From Rhodospirillaceae bacterium CCH5-H10 (GTDB lineage: Bacteria; Pseudomonadota; Alphaproteobacteria; Reyranellales; Reyranellaceae): 6,844 bases of DNA. This document shows positions 1-6,321 of the stretch, in pieces. The translations under genes and the position numbers were made by a program. The notes below the pieces were generated by a model. The model had not been told where the DNA came from. It saw only the letters and a list, made by a program, of their open reading frames with translations, and searched no databases. How positions within the stretch are numbered: position 1 is the stretch's first letter; each line of letters begins with the position of its first letter. The stretch covers positions 1 through 6,844 of the forward strand of contig LSKJ01000045.1 of assembly GCA_001557035.1 (NCBI GenBank). Direction: 5' to 3'.

Positions 1-66
1 CGCACCGCCGCTCAGGACCCTCTTGGCGTCGCGGCGGTTCTGGGATGCGCTTTGATCAAAGGACAC
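1..66 (-). CDS. Possible start of a further gene, cut by the window edge (weak)
   Basis: On the minus strand a GTG at 66-64, 23 bases after the methyltransferase stop, opens a frame of 22 codons that runs off the left edge without a stop (VSFDQSASQNRRDAK at its beginning). The direction and short gap fit another operon member, but there is no clear ribosome binding site and 22 codons prove nothing. An alternative is the tail of a convergent plus-strand gene: the frame from base 2 ends with FWDAL and TGA at 53-55. I cannot decide between these, and neither may be real. Confidence 0.2.
   Translation of the reverse strand, partial: MSFDQSASQNRRDAKRVLSGGA
51..60. repeat. 10-bp perfect palindrome TTTGATCAAA
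   Basis: TTTGATCAAA reads the same on both strands and lies just downstream of the last clear gene. It lacks the 4-base centre of an FNR/CRP-type box (TTGAT-N4-ATCAA), and a single 10-base palindrome can arise by chance. It is recorded as a sequence fact, without an assigned role. Confidence 0.3.
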
Positions 67-89
67 CTGCAGAAGAGCAGGGCACGTGA

Positions 90-884
90 TTATCTGATCT
101 CCCGTCGCGAGCTGAGAGTGAACTTAATTGTGCCGCGGAGGCGGCTGATCGCTGCGCCATTGCGAGCCGCCATTGTCAGCAGGGCACGATTGAAGAACAG
201 ACGGTCGGTGCCGAAGTATCCTCGTTGCCACTCCTTGTTGAGCTTGAGGTAGAGCACGCCAGGATACTGGAGATGGTTGGCAACGAGATCGTTGAGAAAA
301 TATCGCCATTCTGCCAAGGACCAATAGACGCGCCGGCCATCACGGTCTTCTTTGTCGTTGAACGTGACATCGCATGCGGTGATCAGATCAAACTTCTCAC
401 CCAGGTACGGCATCGGCGTTAGCGGAGCGACGCGGACAATGGTGCGCCGGACGCCAAGGCAAGCAGCGATGCCTTCGTAGAGTTCATTACCGATATCGAC
501 TCCGATGGCGCTGTGGCCAAAGAAGCGGCAGACGAACGGGAAGTGACCACCGCCAGTACCAATATCCAGTACGCGACGGGGCAGCCCTCCCTCCAGGCCA
601 AGCTTGTGCGCAAGCAGCAGCTTCTGCAAGGCATAGAGGGGAACATCGAGATACTTGTAGCCGGCTGCGGCATCGGCACTACGGGTGGCATCTGCGTACT
701 TTTCGCGAAGCCTATCCAGCCGAGGCCCGTCCACGGTGGCCAGTAGCGCCAAAAGGTCCCGCATGACCTCCCTGCGCCGTGGGTTCCATCTCAAAGCGTC
801 CTTGAGCGTTTGCTCGAAAGTTGTTCTGGTCGAGTTCATCTCCAGCATCAGATCTTCAGGCCTTGGCTGCGCGCTTTTCGACAA
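90..884 (-). CDS. Class I SAM-dependent methyltransferase
   Basis: This protein of up to 264 residues carries a clear SAM-binding core: VLDIGTGGGHFPFV (105-118) is motif I, GVDIG (128-132) gives the acidic residue (Asp130) expected to bind the SAM ribose, and FDLITACDVTFND (165-177) is the post-II strand. The helical N-terminal 100 residues would form a cap over the substrate. The pattern FDLITA...W...EW.FFL-type (WSLAEWRYFLNDL at 188-200) is one I associate with unassigned methyltransferases of bacterial glycan loci. The longest reading starts at TTG (884), only 2 bases after the amidotransferase stop and without a recognisable ribosome binding site. ATG codons at 848 and 839 are credible alternatives; GAAG lies 5 bases before the 848 ATG. 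The tight spacing makes it the last clearly visible member of the operon. The acceptor atom is unknown. Confidence 0.85.
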   Translation of the reverse strand: MSKSAQPRPEDLMLEMNSTRTTFEQTLKDALRWNPRRREVMRDLLALLATVDGPRLDRLREKYADATRSADAAAGYKYLDVPLYALQKLLLAHKLGLEGGLPRRVLDIGTGGGHFPFVCRFFGHSAIGVDIGNELYEGIAACLGVRRTIVRVAPLTPMPYLGEKFDLITACDVTFNDKEDRDGRRVYWSLAEWRYFLNDLVANHLQYPGVLYLKLNKEWQRGYFGTDRLFFNRALLTMAARNGAAISRLRGTIKFTLSSRREIR

Positions 885-886
885 CG

Positions 887-2791
887 TCAGGCTGGCGCCG
901 GTGCAGCGAGCTCGGCGAACGGATTGTCCGCGTCGCTTACCTGCTGGTTGCTGTCGTTATCGATCCAGGTCCTGTACCACATCTCGAGCATCAGCAGCGC
1001 CCACAGCCGCGTGCCATGCTCCTGTCGTTGCGTCCCATGCTCGTAGAGCATCTGCTGCACGAATTCACGGCGAACGAGGCGGCGATCGGCGAACCGATCA
1101 CCCAATAGCACGGCCTCGGTCGCTGCCCGCAGCTCCTCGCGCATCATCTTGGCGACCGGCACGCGGAAACCGACCTTGGGCCGATACATGCACTCGCGCG
1201 GCACGAAGGGCTCGAGCGCCGACTTCAACAGTGCCTTGCCTTCATTGTCCCATACCTTGAGCTCGCCTGGGATGCGGGAAACCCATTCGACCAGCTCGTG
1301 GTTGAGGAAGGGCGCGCGCGTCTCCAGGCCGTGCGCCATCGCGGCAATATCGACCTTGGTGAGCAGGTCGCAGGGCAGGTAGGTCTCGAGATCGATCCGG
1401 CCAGCCTGCTCCTCCCGGGTGAGCCCGTCCACAACGTGGACGGCCAAGGCGTCATAGGTGCAGCGATCGAGGCAGGGCAACAGGGCCAAGTCGTAGCCAG
1501 CAAGCTTCTGCCGTTCGCGAAACGTCTCCATGAGGTAGCCGTAGGCGTCGCCAGCGGCCCGTCGGCGGGCGTCGATGCCGCTCGGCATATAGAGGTCTGG
1601 CAATTGCCGACCGCCAGCGTTCCGCGACATCTGGGCGCCAAACCGGAAGTACCTGGCATAGCCCAGCAGGGTTTCGTCGGCGCCGTCGCCGGTCAGCGCC
1701 ACGGTCACCACCTGACGCGTCTCGCGCGCTAGAGCGTAGGTCACCAGGGCCGATGAATCGGCGAACGGCTCGTCATAGTGCCAGGCTAGCTTGCCCACGC
1801 TGCTGACGATCCGTTTGTCGTAAGTGAATACGTGGTGGTTGGTGCGATACCGCTCGGCGACCATCGTGGCGTAGCGCGTCTCGTCGTAGTCACCGAAGCC
1901 GAAACCTGATGAGAAGGTTTCGATCGGACCGTGATGCGTCGGCGCCATCATCGCCACGACCGCACTCGAATCCACGCCGCCCGACAGGAACGCGCCAAGC
2001 GGCACATCGGCCACTCGGCACAGCGTGACGGCATGTTGGATGCGGTCGATCAGTTCGCGCCTGAGGTCGGCGGGGCTGGCCATCACCGGATTTTCGCCAG
2101 CGGGCGGCAGCTGCCAGTACCGCTGCAACAGCAAGGGCCGACCGCGCTCGCATACCATGAGATGTGCCGGAGGCAGCCGCCGGATGCCGGCGAAAGCAGT
2201 TTCGGTGCCGATCGTGTAGCTGAAGCTCAAGAACTCGTGGAGCGCTGACGGGTTGGGTCGACGCGGCACGCCGGGCCATGTGAGGATGGCCTTGATTTCA
2301 GAGCCGAAGAGGATGCCGTCCGGTCGCTCCAGGTAATGCAACGGTTTTTCGCCGAAGCGATCGCGCGCCGCGACCAGGCGCTGCGCACGCGAATCCCAGA
2401 TGATGATCGCAAACATGCCAACCAGCCGCTGGAAGAGCCCGGTGCCCCATTCGCGGTAACCGTTGACGATCACTTCGGTATCGCCGGTGCTACGGAATCG
2501 ATGGCCGGCGGCGATCAATTCACCACGCAAGTCTCTGAAGTTGTAGATGGCGCCGTTGAAGATGACATGGACCGTGCTGCTGTCGTCGTGCATTGGCTGG
2601 TGGGCGGCGGCCGATGTATCGATGATTGCCAGCCGCCGGTGCGCCAGCACGACACCATCGTCGGTCCACACACCCTCACCGTCCGGGCCGCGATGCCGCA
2701 GCACATCCGCCATCGCAAGCCCACGGCGATGCAGCTCGAATTGAGGCAATGCGTCGGGCTGGATCAGCAAGGCAGCGGCCAGTCCGCACAT
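887..2791 (-). CDS. Asparagine synthase-like glutamine-dependent amidotransferase
   Basis: Class II glutamine amidotransferases of the AsnB family hydrolyse glutamine in an N-terminal Ntn domain and pass ammonia to a C-terminal domain that adenylates a carboxyl group. The start MCGL exposes Cys2, the nucleophile. Other marks are RHRGPDGEG (32-40), HRRLAIID (51-58), STGDTEV (101-107), RDRFGEKPL (143-151), the PP-loop SGGVDSS (270-276), HYDEPFADSSA (338-348), GDGADE (368-373) and LTKVDIAAMAHGLETR (477-492). At 634 residues the length is normal for glycan-locus homologues. One key residue departs from the family: the NGEIYN motif reads NGAIYN (79-84), losing the Glu that contacts glutamine (Glu76 in E. 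coli AsnB); the equivalents of Arg49 and Asp98 remain as Arg53 and Asp104. Given its neighbours, I infer it amidates a uronic acid or similar sugar carboxyl rather than aspartate; asparagine synthesis cannot be excluded. Confidence 0.92.
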   Translation of the reverse strand: MCGLAAALLIQPDALPQFELHRRGLAMADVLRHRGPDGEGVWTDDGVVLAHRRLAIIDTSAAAHQPMHDDSSTVHVIFNGAIYNFRDLRGELIAAGHRFRSTGDTEVIVNGYREWGTGLFQRLVGMFAIIIWDSRAQRLVAARDRFGEKPLHYLERPDGILFGSEIKAILTWPGVPRRPNPSALHEFLSFSYTIGTETAFAGIRRLPPAHLMVCERGRPLLLQRYWQLPPAGENPVMASPADLRRELIDRIQHAVTLCRVADVPLGAFLSGGVDSSAVVAMMAPTHHGPIETFSSGFGFGDYDETRYATMVAERYRTNHHVFTYDKRIVSSVGKLAWHYDEPFADSSALVTYALARETRQVVTVALTGDGADETLLGYARYFRFGAQMSRNAGGRQLPDLYMPSGIDARRRAAGDAYGYLMETFRERQKLAGYDLALLPCLDRCTYDALAVHVVDGLTREEQAGRIDLETYLPCDLLTKVDIAAMAHGLETRAPFLNHELVEWVSRIPGELKVWDNEGKALLKSALEPFVPRECMYRPKVGFRVPVAKMMREELRAATEAVLLGDRFADRRLVRREFVQQMLYEHGTQRQEHGTRLWALLMLEMWYRTWIDNDSNQQVSDADNPFAELAAPAPA

Positions 2792-2795
2792 CAGT

Positions 2796-5570
2796 CTATT
2801 TCTCCAGCACGATATAATAGCGCATGCGGCTGGTCGTCATGTTGACGATCCGACATCCCAGGTGTCGCGGCAGGTCGTTCACGACCCTGGGGCCGATGTA
2901 GATCGGTTCGCCGGGACGCACCGCCGCCTGGACGTCTTCGCCATAACGTTGCGCTGTGAAGAAGAGCCGCCCACCAGGGCGCAAGACGGCCAGCAGCTTG
3001 CGCAAGGCATCGAGCGGCCGCTCGACATGCTCGAAGGCTTCGCAGAAGCTGATGAAGTCGACGCTGTCGGGGGCGAGGATTGCAAGCAGGTCGTCATTGT
3101 CGACGTCGAAGACATGCGCCTCAAGCCCTTGGGCGCGCATATGGGAGACATACTTCTCGGCCAGCTCGAGACCGACCAGGCGCTTCCATCGGTGCGTCTT
3201 GCGCCGACGGGCCACCTCGAGATACTGGCCGACTCCGCAGGCGGCATCGACCATCACCGTGGCATTGGCCGGGATCCAGCGGGCGAACCTGTCGTAGGCA
3301 TCCTCGTAGCCCTTCCACTCGGCTGCCGTCTGCATCTTGCGGATGTAGTGGTCGGTCTTGCGATAGCCTTCTTTCTGGCGACTGGGCACGGGATTGAGGA
3401 AGATGCTCTCGCAGCCATTGCAGAAGTCGAAGCCGTACAGCACGGCAGGGACTTGCAAAGTCGGTATCTGATCGAAATATCCGCCGAACACCTGGATGGG
3501 CTCGGGTAAGGTCGTAGCCGGCATCCGCCACAACGGTTCGATGTGCTTTGAATGACAGACCGGACAGGTCGTCAGCTGCTGATCGCCGGCCATCGAAAAC
3601 AACCGGCCTCCTGAGGCAATGGTGTCGAACCGCACGATCGGAATGCGGCTCGAGCTGCCTGTGCCAACGACCGCTCCTGTCGCTTCTGCCGCGGCCAGAA
3701 CGGGAAGGGTACTGCGCGTCCCGACTGCGCGACTTCGGAAACGCCAGTATTCGTAGGGTGCAGAGAAGTACAGCTGCTCGACCGGTCTGAAGTCCGTTGT
3801 TCTCAGTGTTTGGAACAGGGCGTCGCGTTCCGACTGGTCATTTCTGGCTTCACCGAACCGCGCCAGATCCAGGATCAGCTCGTCGAACGAGGCCGCGGCA
3901 TGCGCGATCGCACGGTAGTTCTCTGCGCTATAGGAACTCGTGATGTTGGTGCAGATTGCGACGTTGATCTTGTCCTCGGCAAGAGCGGTGCTTGGAAAGG
4001 TATCCGGGAACAGGCCCGCAGGAGCAAGCATCAGGCTTTGCTGCAAGGCCGGATACTGCTGCCTTTGTTGGTCGAAGTGCCACTCGCACGCCGTGTGGCG
4101 TCGAATGTTGCCTTCGAATGCAAACACCTCGAATCCTAGGCGTGCAAGCAGGATTGCAAGCCCACCCCAGCCACTGCCGATCTCGACGATTCGAGTCGCG
4201 CCCACGGGATAGCGCTCGCGGATCGCCGCAGCGACGGCGAACTCGTACGCTTCCAGGGTTGTGTGACCGGAGAGCTTTGCCTGGTAAAGGTCGTCGACGG
4301 GGAAACGCGCCCCCTCTCCCTTCATCCAGGTGCGATGCATGGCGGCAAGTTCTACGGATACAGCATGAGGGTTCGTCGACGGCAGTGAGGCCTCACTCGG
4401 AGCATCCGCCTCAGGCGGCGGCGCCGAGGCCACATGCGCTGACGAGGGGGCTTCAGCCTGACCGCTATCGAGGCCGTGGAGATGCTGCATGACCTCGTTG
4501 ACCGTCACAAACTTGAGTTCGATATTGGCTCGATCGCAGGCACGCGCGAGCCAGTCGAAGATGGCAATGATATCCGGATGACAGTGCGGGATACAGCCGT
4601 CGCCGTGGGCCAGCCGGTAGTCGGACTTCATCGAATGGGCGTGTGTCTTGATGAAGAGCTTCCGACCGAGGCACACGGATTTGCTGAGCCATGTCTCGAC
4701 GATGCGCTCGGGAGTCTTGAACAGCGCCCGATTCGCGGCGCTGTAGTAGTCTAGGGAAGAATGCGTTGCCTTGATCGGCGAGTTCCAAATGAAGAACCGG
4801 CTGGGATCCATAACTCTGCTTAGCGCATCGACGGGCCGGGGGTCTGAGCGAGGATCATCGTAGGCTCGTGCCAGGTCGATTGGCTTGCAGGTGAAGGGGC
4901 GTTCCAGTTTGGGATCGCAGTAGCCGCGGCCGGCGGGAAACGAAAAGTCACCGAACCCACCATGACGCATGATGATCGACATTTCGTCGCTGACGTCGCA
5001 AATGAGTGGATCTGATGCGTTGAGGGCCCAATTGCCGTGGATGAACGCCCACCGTTCGAAGGGTCGCCCGATCTCACGAGCGATTGCTTCCTTCGACAGC
5101 CTGAACAGCAGATCCAACCTCTGTCGGTCTGCCTCGGACGTACTGCAGGCATTCACCCAGCGCGATACAGGATGATCGAAATGCGACGTATTGCGCGTCC
5201 AAAACTCATGATGGACGTGCAGGTGCATTTCGTGGCTGTCGGCTTCCACGAGGGGCCGAATGGCGTTGCGTGTTAGCCTCTCATGCCGTTCGGAGCGGCC
5301 GTTGAAGACAACACGATCCCCCGGGACATGCGAGTCGGACGGACCGATCGGGCCGTCGCTGTCGAGCCTGTAGGGAACGAATACGTTGTAGAAGAGGCTC
5401 AGACGGCGGGCATAAGGATTCGACCGGGCCATCTCTGCCATGCGGTCGACGGCGCGCGCGCTGGCCTCGTCGATTCGCACGGACCACGGCTCGAAATGGT
5501 CAGTGTGGAAATAGCACACCGACTCGCAGCCGCGACTCTTCAACAGATCCGCGAGGCCCTCTATGGTCAT
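2796..5570 (-). CDS. Three-domain fusion: polysaccharide-deacetylase-like barrel + methyltransferase + zinc-ribbon methyltransferase
   Basis: This 924-residue protein reads as three enzymes in one chain. Domain 1 (about 1-366) resembles divergent polysaccharide deacetylases: HTDHFEPW (22-29), HLHVHHEFW (116-124), FIHGNW (176-181) and KTHAHSM (308-314) supply His and Asp residues suited to a metal site. An Ala/Pro/Ser-rich linker (about 367-401) follows. Domain 2 (about 404-614) is a class I SAM methyltransferase with IVEIGSGWGG (461-470) and Glu486, homologous to the gene just upstream. Domain 3 (about 660-924) begins with a zinc ribbon, Cys669/Cys672 and Cys717/Cys720, then a methyltransferase core, VDAACGVGQY (774-783), Glu802, FEHV (846-849) and LRPGGRLFF (863-871). 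Zinc ribbons preceding such cores are known from sugar methyltransferases. It overlaps the upstream gene by ATGA and ends 4 bases before the amidotransferase. It is probably a cytoplasmic glycan-modifying enzyme: no signal peptide or membrane helix is visible. Domain calls are firm for 2 and 3 and moderate for 1; the substrate is unknown. Confidence 0.85.
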   Translation of the reverse strand: MTIEGLADLLKSRGCESVCYFHTDHFEPWSVRIDEASARAVDRMAEMARSNPYARRLSLFYNVFVPYRLDSDGPIGPSDSHVPGDRVVFNGRSERHERLTRNAIRPLVEADSHEMHLHVHHEFWTRNTSHFDHPVSRWVNACSTSEADRQRLDLLFRLSKEAIAREIGRPFERWAFIHGNWALNASDPLICDVSDEMSIIMRHGGFGDFSFPAGRGYCDPKLERPFTCKPIDLARAYDDPRSDPRPVDALSRVMDPSRFFIWNSPIKATHSSLDYYSAANRALFKTPERIVETWLSKSVCLGRKLFIKTHAHSMKSDYRLAHGDGCIPHCHPDIIAIFDWLARACDRANIELKFVTVNEVMQHLHGLDSGQAEAPSSAHVASAPPPEADAPSEASLPSTNPHAVSVELAAMHRTWMKGEGARFPVDDLYQAKLSGHTTLEAYEFAVAAAIRERYPVGATRIVEIGSGWGGLAILLARLGFEVFAFEGNIRRHTACEWHFDQQRQQYPALQQSLMLAPAGLFPDTFPSTALAEDKINVAICTNITSSYSAENYRAIAHAAASFDELILDLARFGEARNDQSERDALFQTLRTTDFRPVEQLYFSAPYEYWRFRSRAVGTRSTLPVLAAAEATGAVVGTGSSSRIPIVRFDTIASGGRLFSMAGDQQLTTCPVCHSKHIEPLWRMPATTLPEPIQVFGGYFDQIPTLQVPAVLYGFDFCNGCESIFLNPVPSRQKEGYRKTDHYIRKMQTAAEWKGYEDAYDRFARWIPANATVMVDAACGVGQYLEVARRRKTHRWKRLVGLELAEKYVSHMRAQGLEAHVFDVDNDDLLAILAPDSVDFISFCEAFEHVERPLDALRKLLAVLRPGGRLFFTAQRYGEDVQAAVRPGEPIYIGPRVVNDLPRHLGCRIVNMTTSRMRYYIVLEK
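2802..2806 (-). promoter_or_regulatory. Ribosome binding site of the amidotransferase gene
   Basis: TGGAG sits inside the last codons of the fusion gene, 10 bases before the ATG at 2791-2789. The fusion gene's TAG stop (2798-2796) falls between the two, leaving 4 bases from stop to start. The start is further fixed by the MCG N-terminus that asparagine synthases require. Confidence 0.65.
3591..3612 (-). promoter_or_regulatory. Possible internal ribosome binding site and start for domain 3
   Basis: On the minus strand a full AGGAGG (3612-3607) lies inside the fusion gene. It is followed in frame by TTG (codon 657, 4 bases downstream) and ATG (codon 660, at 3593-3591, 13 bases downstream). Codon 660 is 9 residues before the first zinc-ribbon cysteine, which is where a free-standing zinc-ribbon methyltransferase would naturally begin; the product would be 265 residues. 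The ATG spacing is longer than ideal and the TTG spacing is short. The hexamer also occurs elsewhere in the window, so chance is possible. Confidence 0.3.
4368..4472 (-). other. Low-complexity interdomain linker coding segment
   Basis: These bases encode residues 367-401 of the fusion protein, a stretch dominated by Ala, Pro, Ser, Glu and Asp (it includes SAPPPEADAPSEASLP). It has no predicted secondary structure pattern and lies between the deacetylase-like barrel and the first methyltransferase domain. Flexible linkers of this kind mark the join of formerly separate proteins and let domains act independently. Confidence 0.7.
5567..5570 (-). promoter_or_regulatory. ATGA stop/start overlap
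   Basis: The TGA of the 225-residue gene (5569-5567) overlaps the ATG of the 924-residue gene (5570-5568) by the classic ATGA arrangement. The region just upstream has only a weak purine-rich AAGAAG 8 bases before the ATG, so re-initiation by terminating ribosomes is the likely route. This would tie the amounts of the two paralogous domains together. Confidence 0.8.
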
Positions 5571-6244
5571 CCAAAGCGCTTCTTCACGTGGTGGTAGTAC
5601 GAGTCCGGGGGCGAGGTCGTGATGGGTACCGCCGCCATCCCTCGGTCCCGTATTCTATCGAGCAGCTGGCGACGTTCATCGGGCGAATTTCTTACTTGTC
5701 CAAACAGACGCGTATCCAGGATGACGTCGCCGCAGGACGCAAATGATGTAATCACCCGAGCTGCAAGTTCATCTGGCCACGTCGCTCCGCAATTGGTGAA
5801 GATCAAGACCGTGTCGGGCCCAAGCAATGTCGTTCCGTTGAGAACGGTCGGGAATTCGCCGGCAAGGATGGCGTAGCGCTCCTCTATGCCAGGCCATGCA
5901 TCTTTGACCGCGCCCTGCACGCGGGTGGCGGCGCGAAATCTTTGCTCATCCTGCTCGATCCCGGTGACCCGATAGCCAGCCGTTGCAAGCGCCAGGCCAA
6001 GCGTGCCCACGCCAATACCGGCATGGACGATCTGCTTACCCTCAGGATCGAAATTCGCTAGCACATAATCGAAAATTGCCCGGTCATAGAGGCTGAGGGC
6101 CCGGCCTTCGTTCTCGATGCGGTCCTCGTAGAAGGCATACAGCCCGGCAGAAGCGCCTTCGGATTTCAAAAGGTCGACCATCACCCTGTACAGGTACCCG
6201 TCGAGGAACGAAAGATTGCTGGTCGTAGTGGCCAAAGGCGGCAC
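5567..6244 (-). CDS. Class I methyltransferase-fold protein, free-standing paralogue of the next gene's central domain
   Basis: This 225-residue protein has a Rossmann-like nucleotide-binding core of the SAM-dependent methyltransferase type: IVHAGIGVGTLG (residues 72-83) is motif I and GIEQDE (95-100) supplies the acidic end of strand 2 (Glu97). Aligned by eye, residues 46-223 follow the central domain of the downstream 924-residue protein (residues 432-614). Matches include IV-x-x-G-x-G-x-G, V-x-I-x-TN (TN at 150-151), ILD-x-x-x-FG-x-x-RN (175-186), a following ER, and a late S-x-P-x-x-Y region. The residue just before the glycine motif is His74, where active methyltransferases normally carry Glu or Asp. 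It starts at GTG behind a good ribosome binding site and its TGA overlaps the next ATG in ATGA, implying translational coupling. It may be a methyltransferase, or a non-catalytic partner of the fused enzyme. No signal peptide or membrane segment is seen. Fold: fairly sure; substrate unknown. Confidence 0.75.
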   Translation of the reverse strand: MPPLATTTSNLSFLDGYLYRVMVDLLKSEGASAGLYAFYEDRIENEGRALSLYDRAIFDYVLANFDPEGKQIVHAGIGVGTLGLALATAGYRVTGIEQDEQRFRAATRVQGAVKDAWPGIEERYAILAGEFPTVLNGTTLLGPDTVLIFTNCGATWPDELAARVITSFASCGDVILDTRLFGQVRNSPDERRQLLDRIRDRGMAAVPITTSPPDSYYHHVKKRFG

Positions 6245-6321
6245 GAGGATGACTCCAAGAGAGAACGCTTTCGAGCATTACTATCATGCTCGGGAAGTGG
6301 GCACGATGGGCCGTCACGCCC
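6245..6321 (-). other. Intergenic gap with a 7-bp hairpin
   Basis: This 77-base gap is the only non-trivial spacing between genes in the window. It contains a perfect inverted repeat, CGAGCAT (6272-6278) and ATGCTCG (6286-6292), around a 7-base loop. No run of T follows it on the minus strand, so it does not look like an intrinsic terminator. It could be an RNA stem that separates the glycosyltransferase from the coupled genes downstream (for example an mRNA processing or stability site), or it could be chance. I see no convincing -35/-10 pair in the gap. Confidence 0.35.
6253..6258 (-). promoter_or_regulatory. Ribosome binding site that selects a GTG start
   Basis: TTGGAG on the minus strand lies 8 bases before the GTG at 6244-6242. 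In that frame the upstream stop is TAA at 6280-6278 and no ATG, GTG or TTG lies between it and the GTG, so this GTG is the first possible start and has a well-placed Shine-Dalgarno core. Confidence 0.7.

Noticed and set aside
51..60. TTTGATCAAA as an FNR/CRP-type operator
   Set aside because: The half-sites lack the 4-base spacer of that box and no promoter can be seen next to it.
66..81. Small inverted repeat CCTGC/GCAGG downstream of the last clear gene, considered as a terminator
   Set aside because: The stem is only 5 bp with a 6-base loop and no T run follows on the minus strand.
1..252. Plus-strand frame open from the window edge to 252
   Set aside because: It overlaps the C-terminal coding region of the methyltransferase on the other strand, and its product is an Arg-rich string with no family features.
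685..1260. 191-codon open frame on the plus strand
   Set aside because: It lies antisense to the methyltransferase and amidotransferase genes, whose motifs are unmistakable. Its translation is Arg/Ala/Ser-rich without any domain, as expected for a shadow frame in GC-rich DNA.
2862..3509. 215-codon open frame on the plus strand
   Set aside because: It is antisense to the zinc-ribbon methyltransferase domain, has no recognisable motifs and no ribosome binding site of note.
5501..6182. Shared DLLKS-x-G near the N-termini of the 225- and 924-residue proteins, considered as a shared leader
   Set aside because: The match is about six residues in a common amphipathic helix pattern and does not extend; the real homology is with the central domain of the larger protein.
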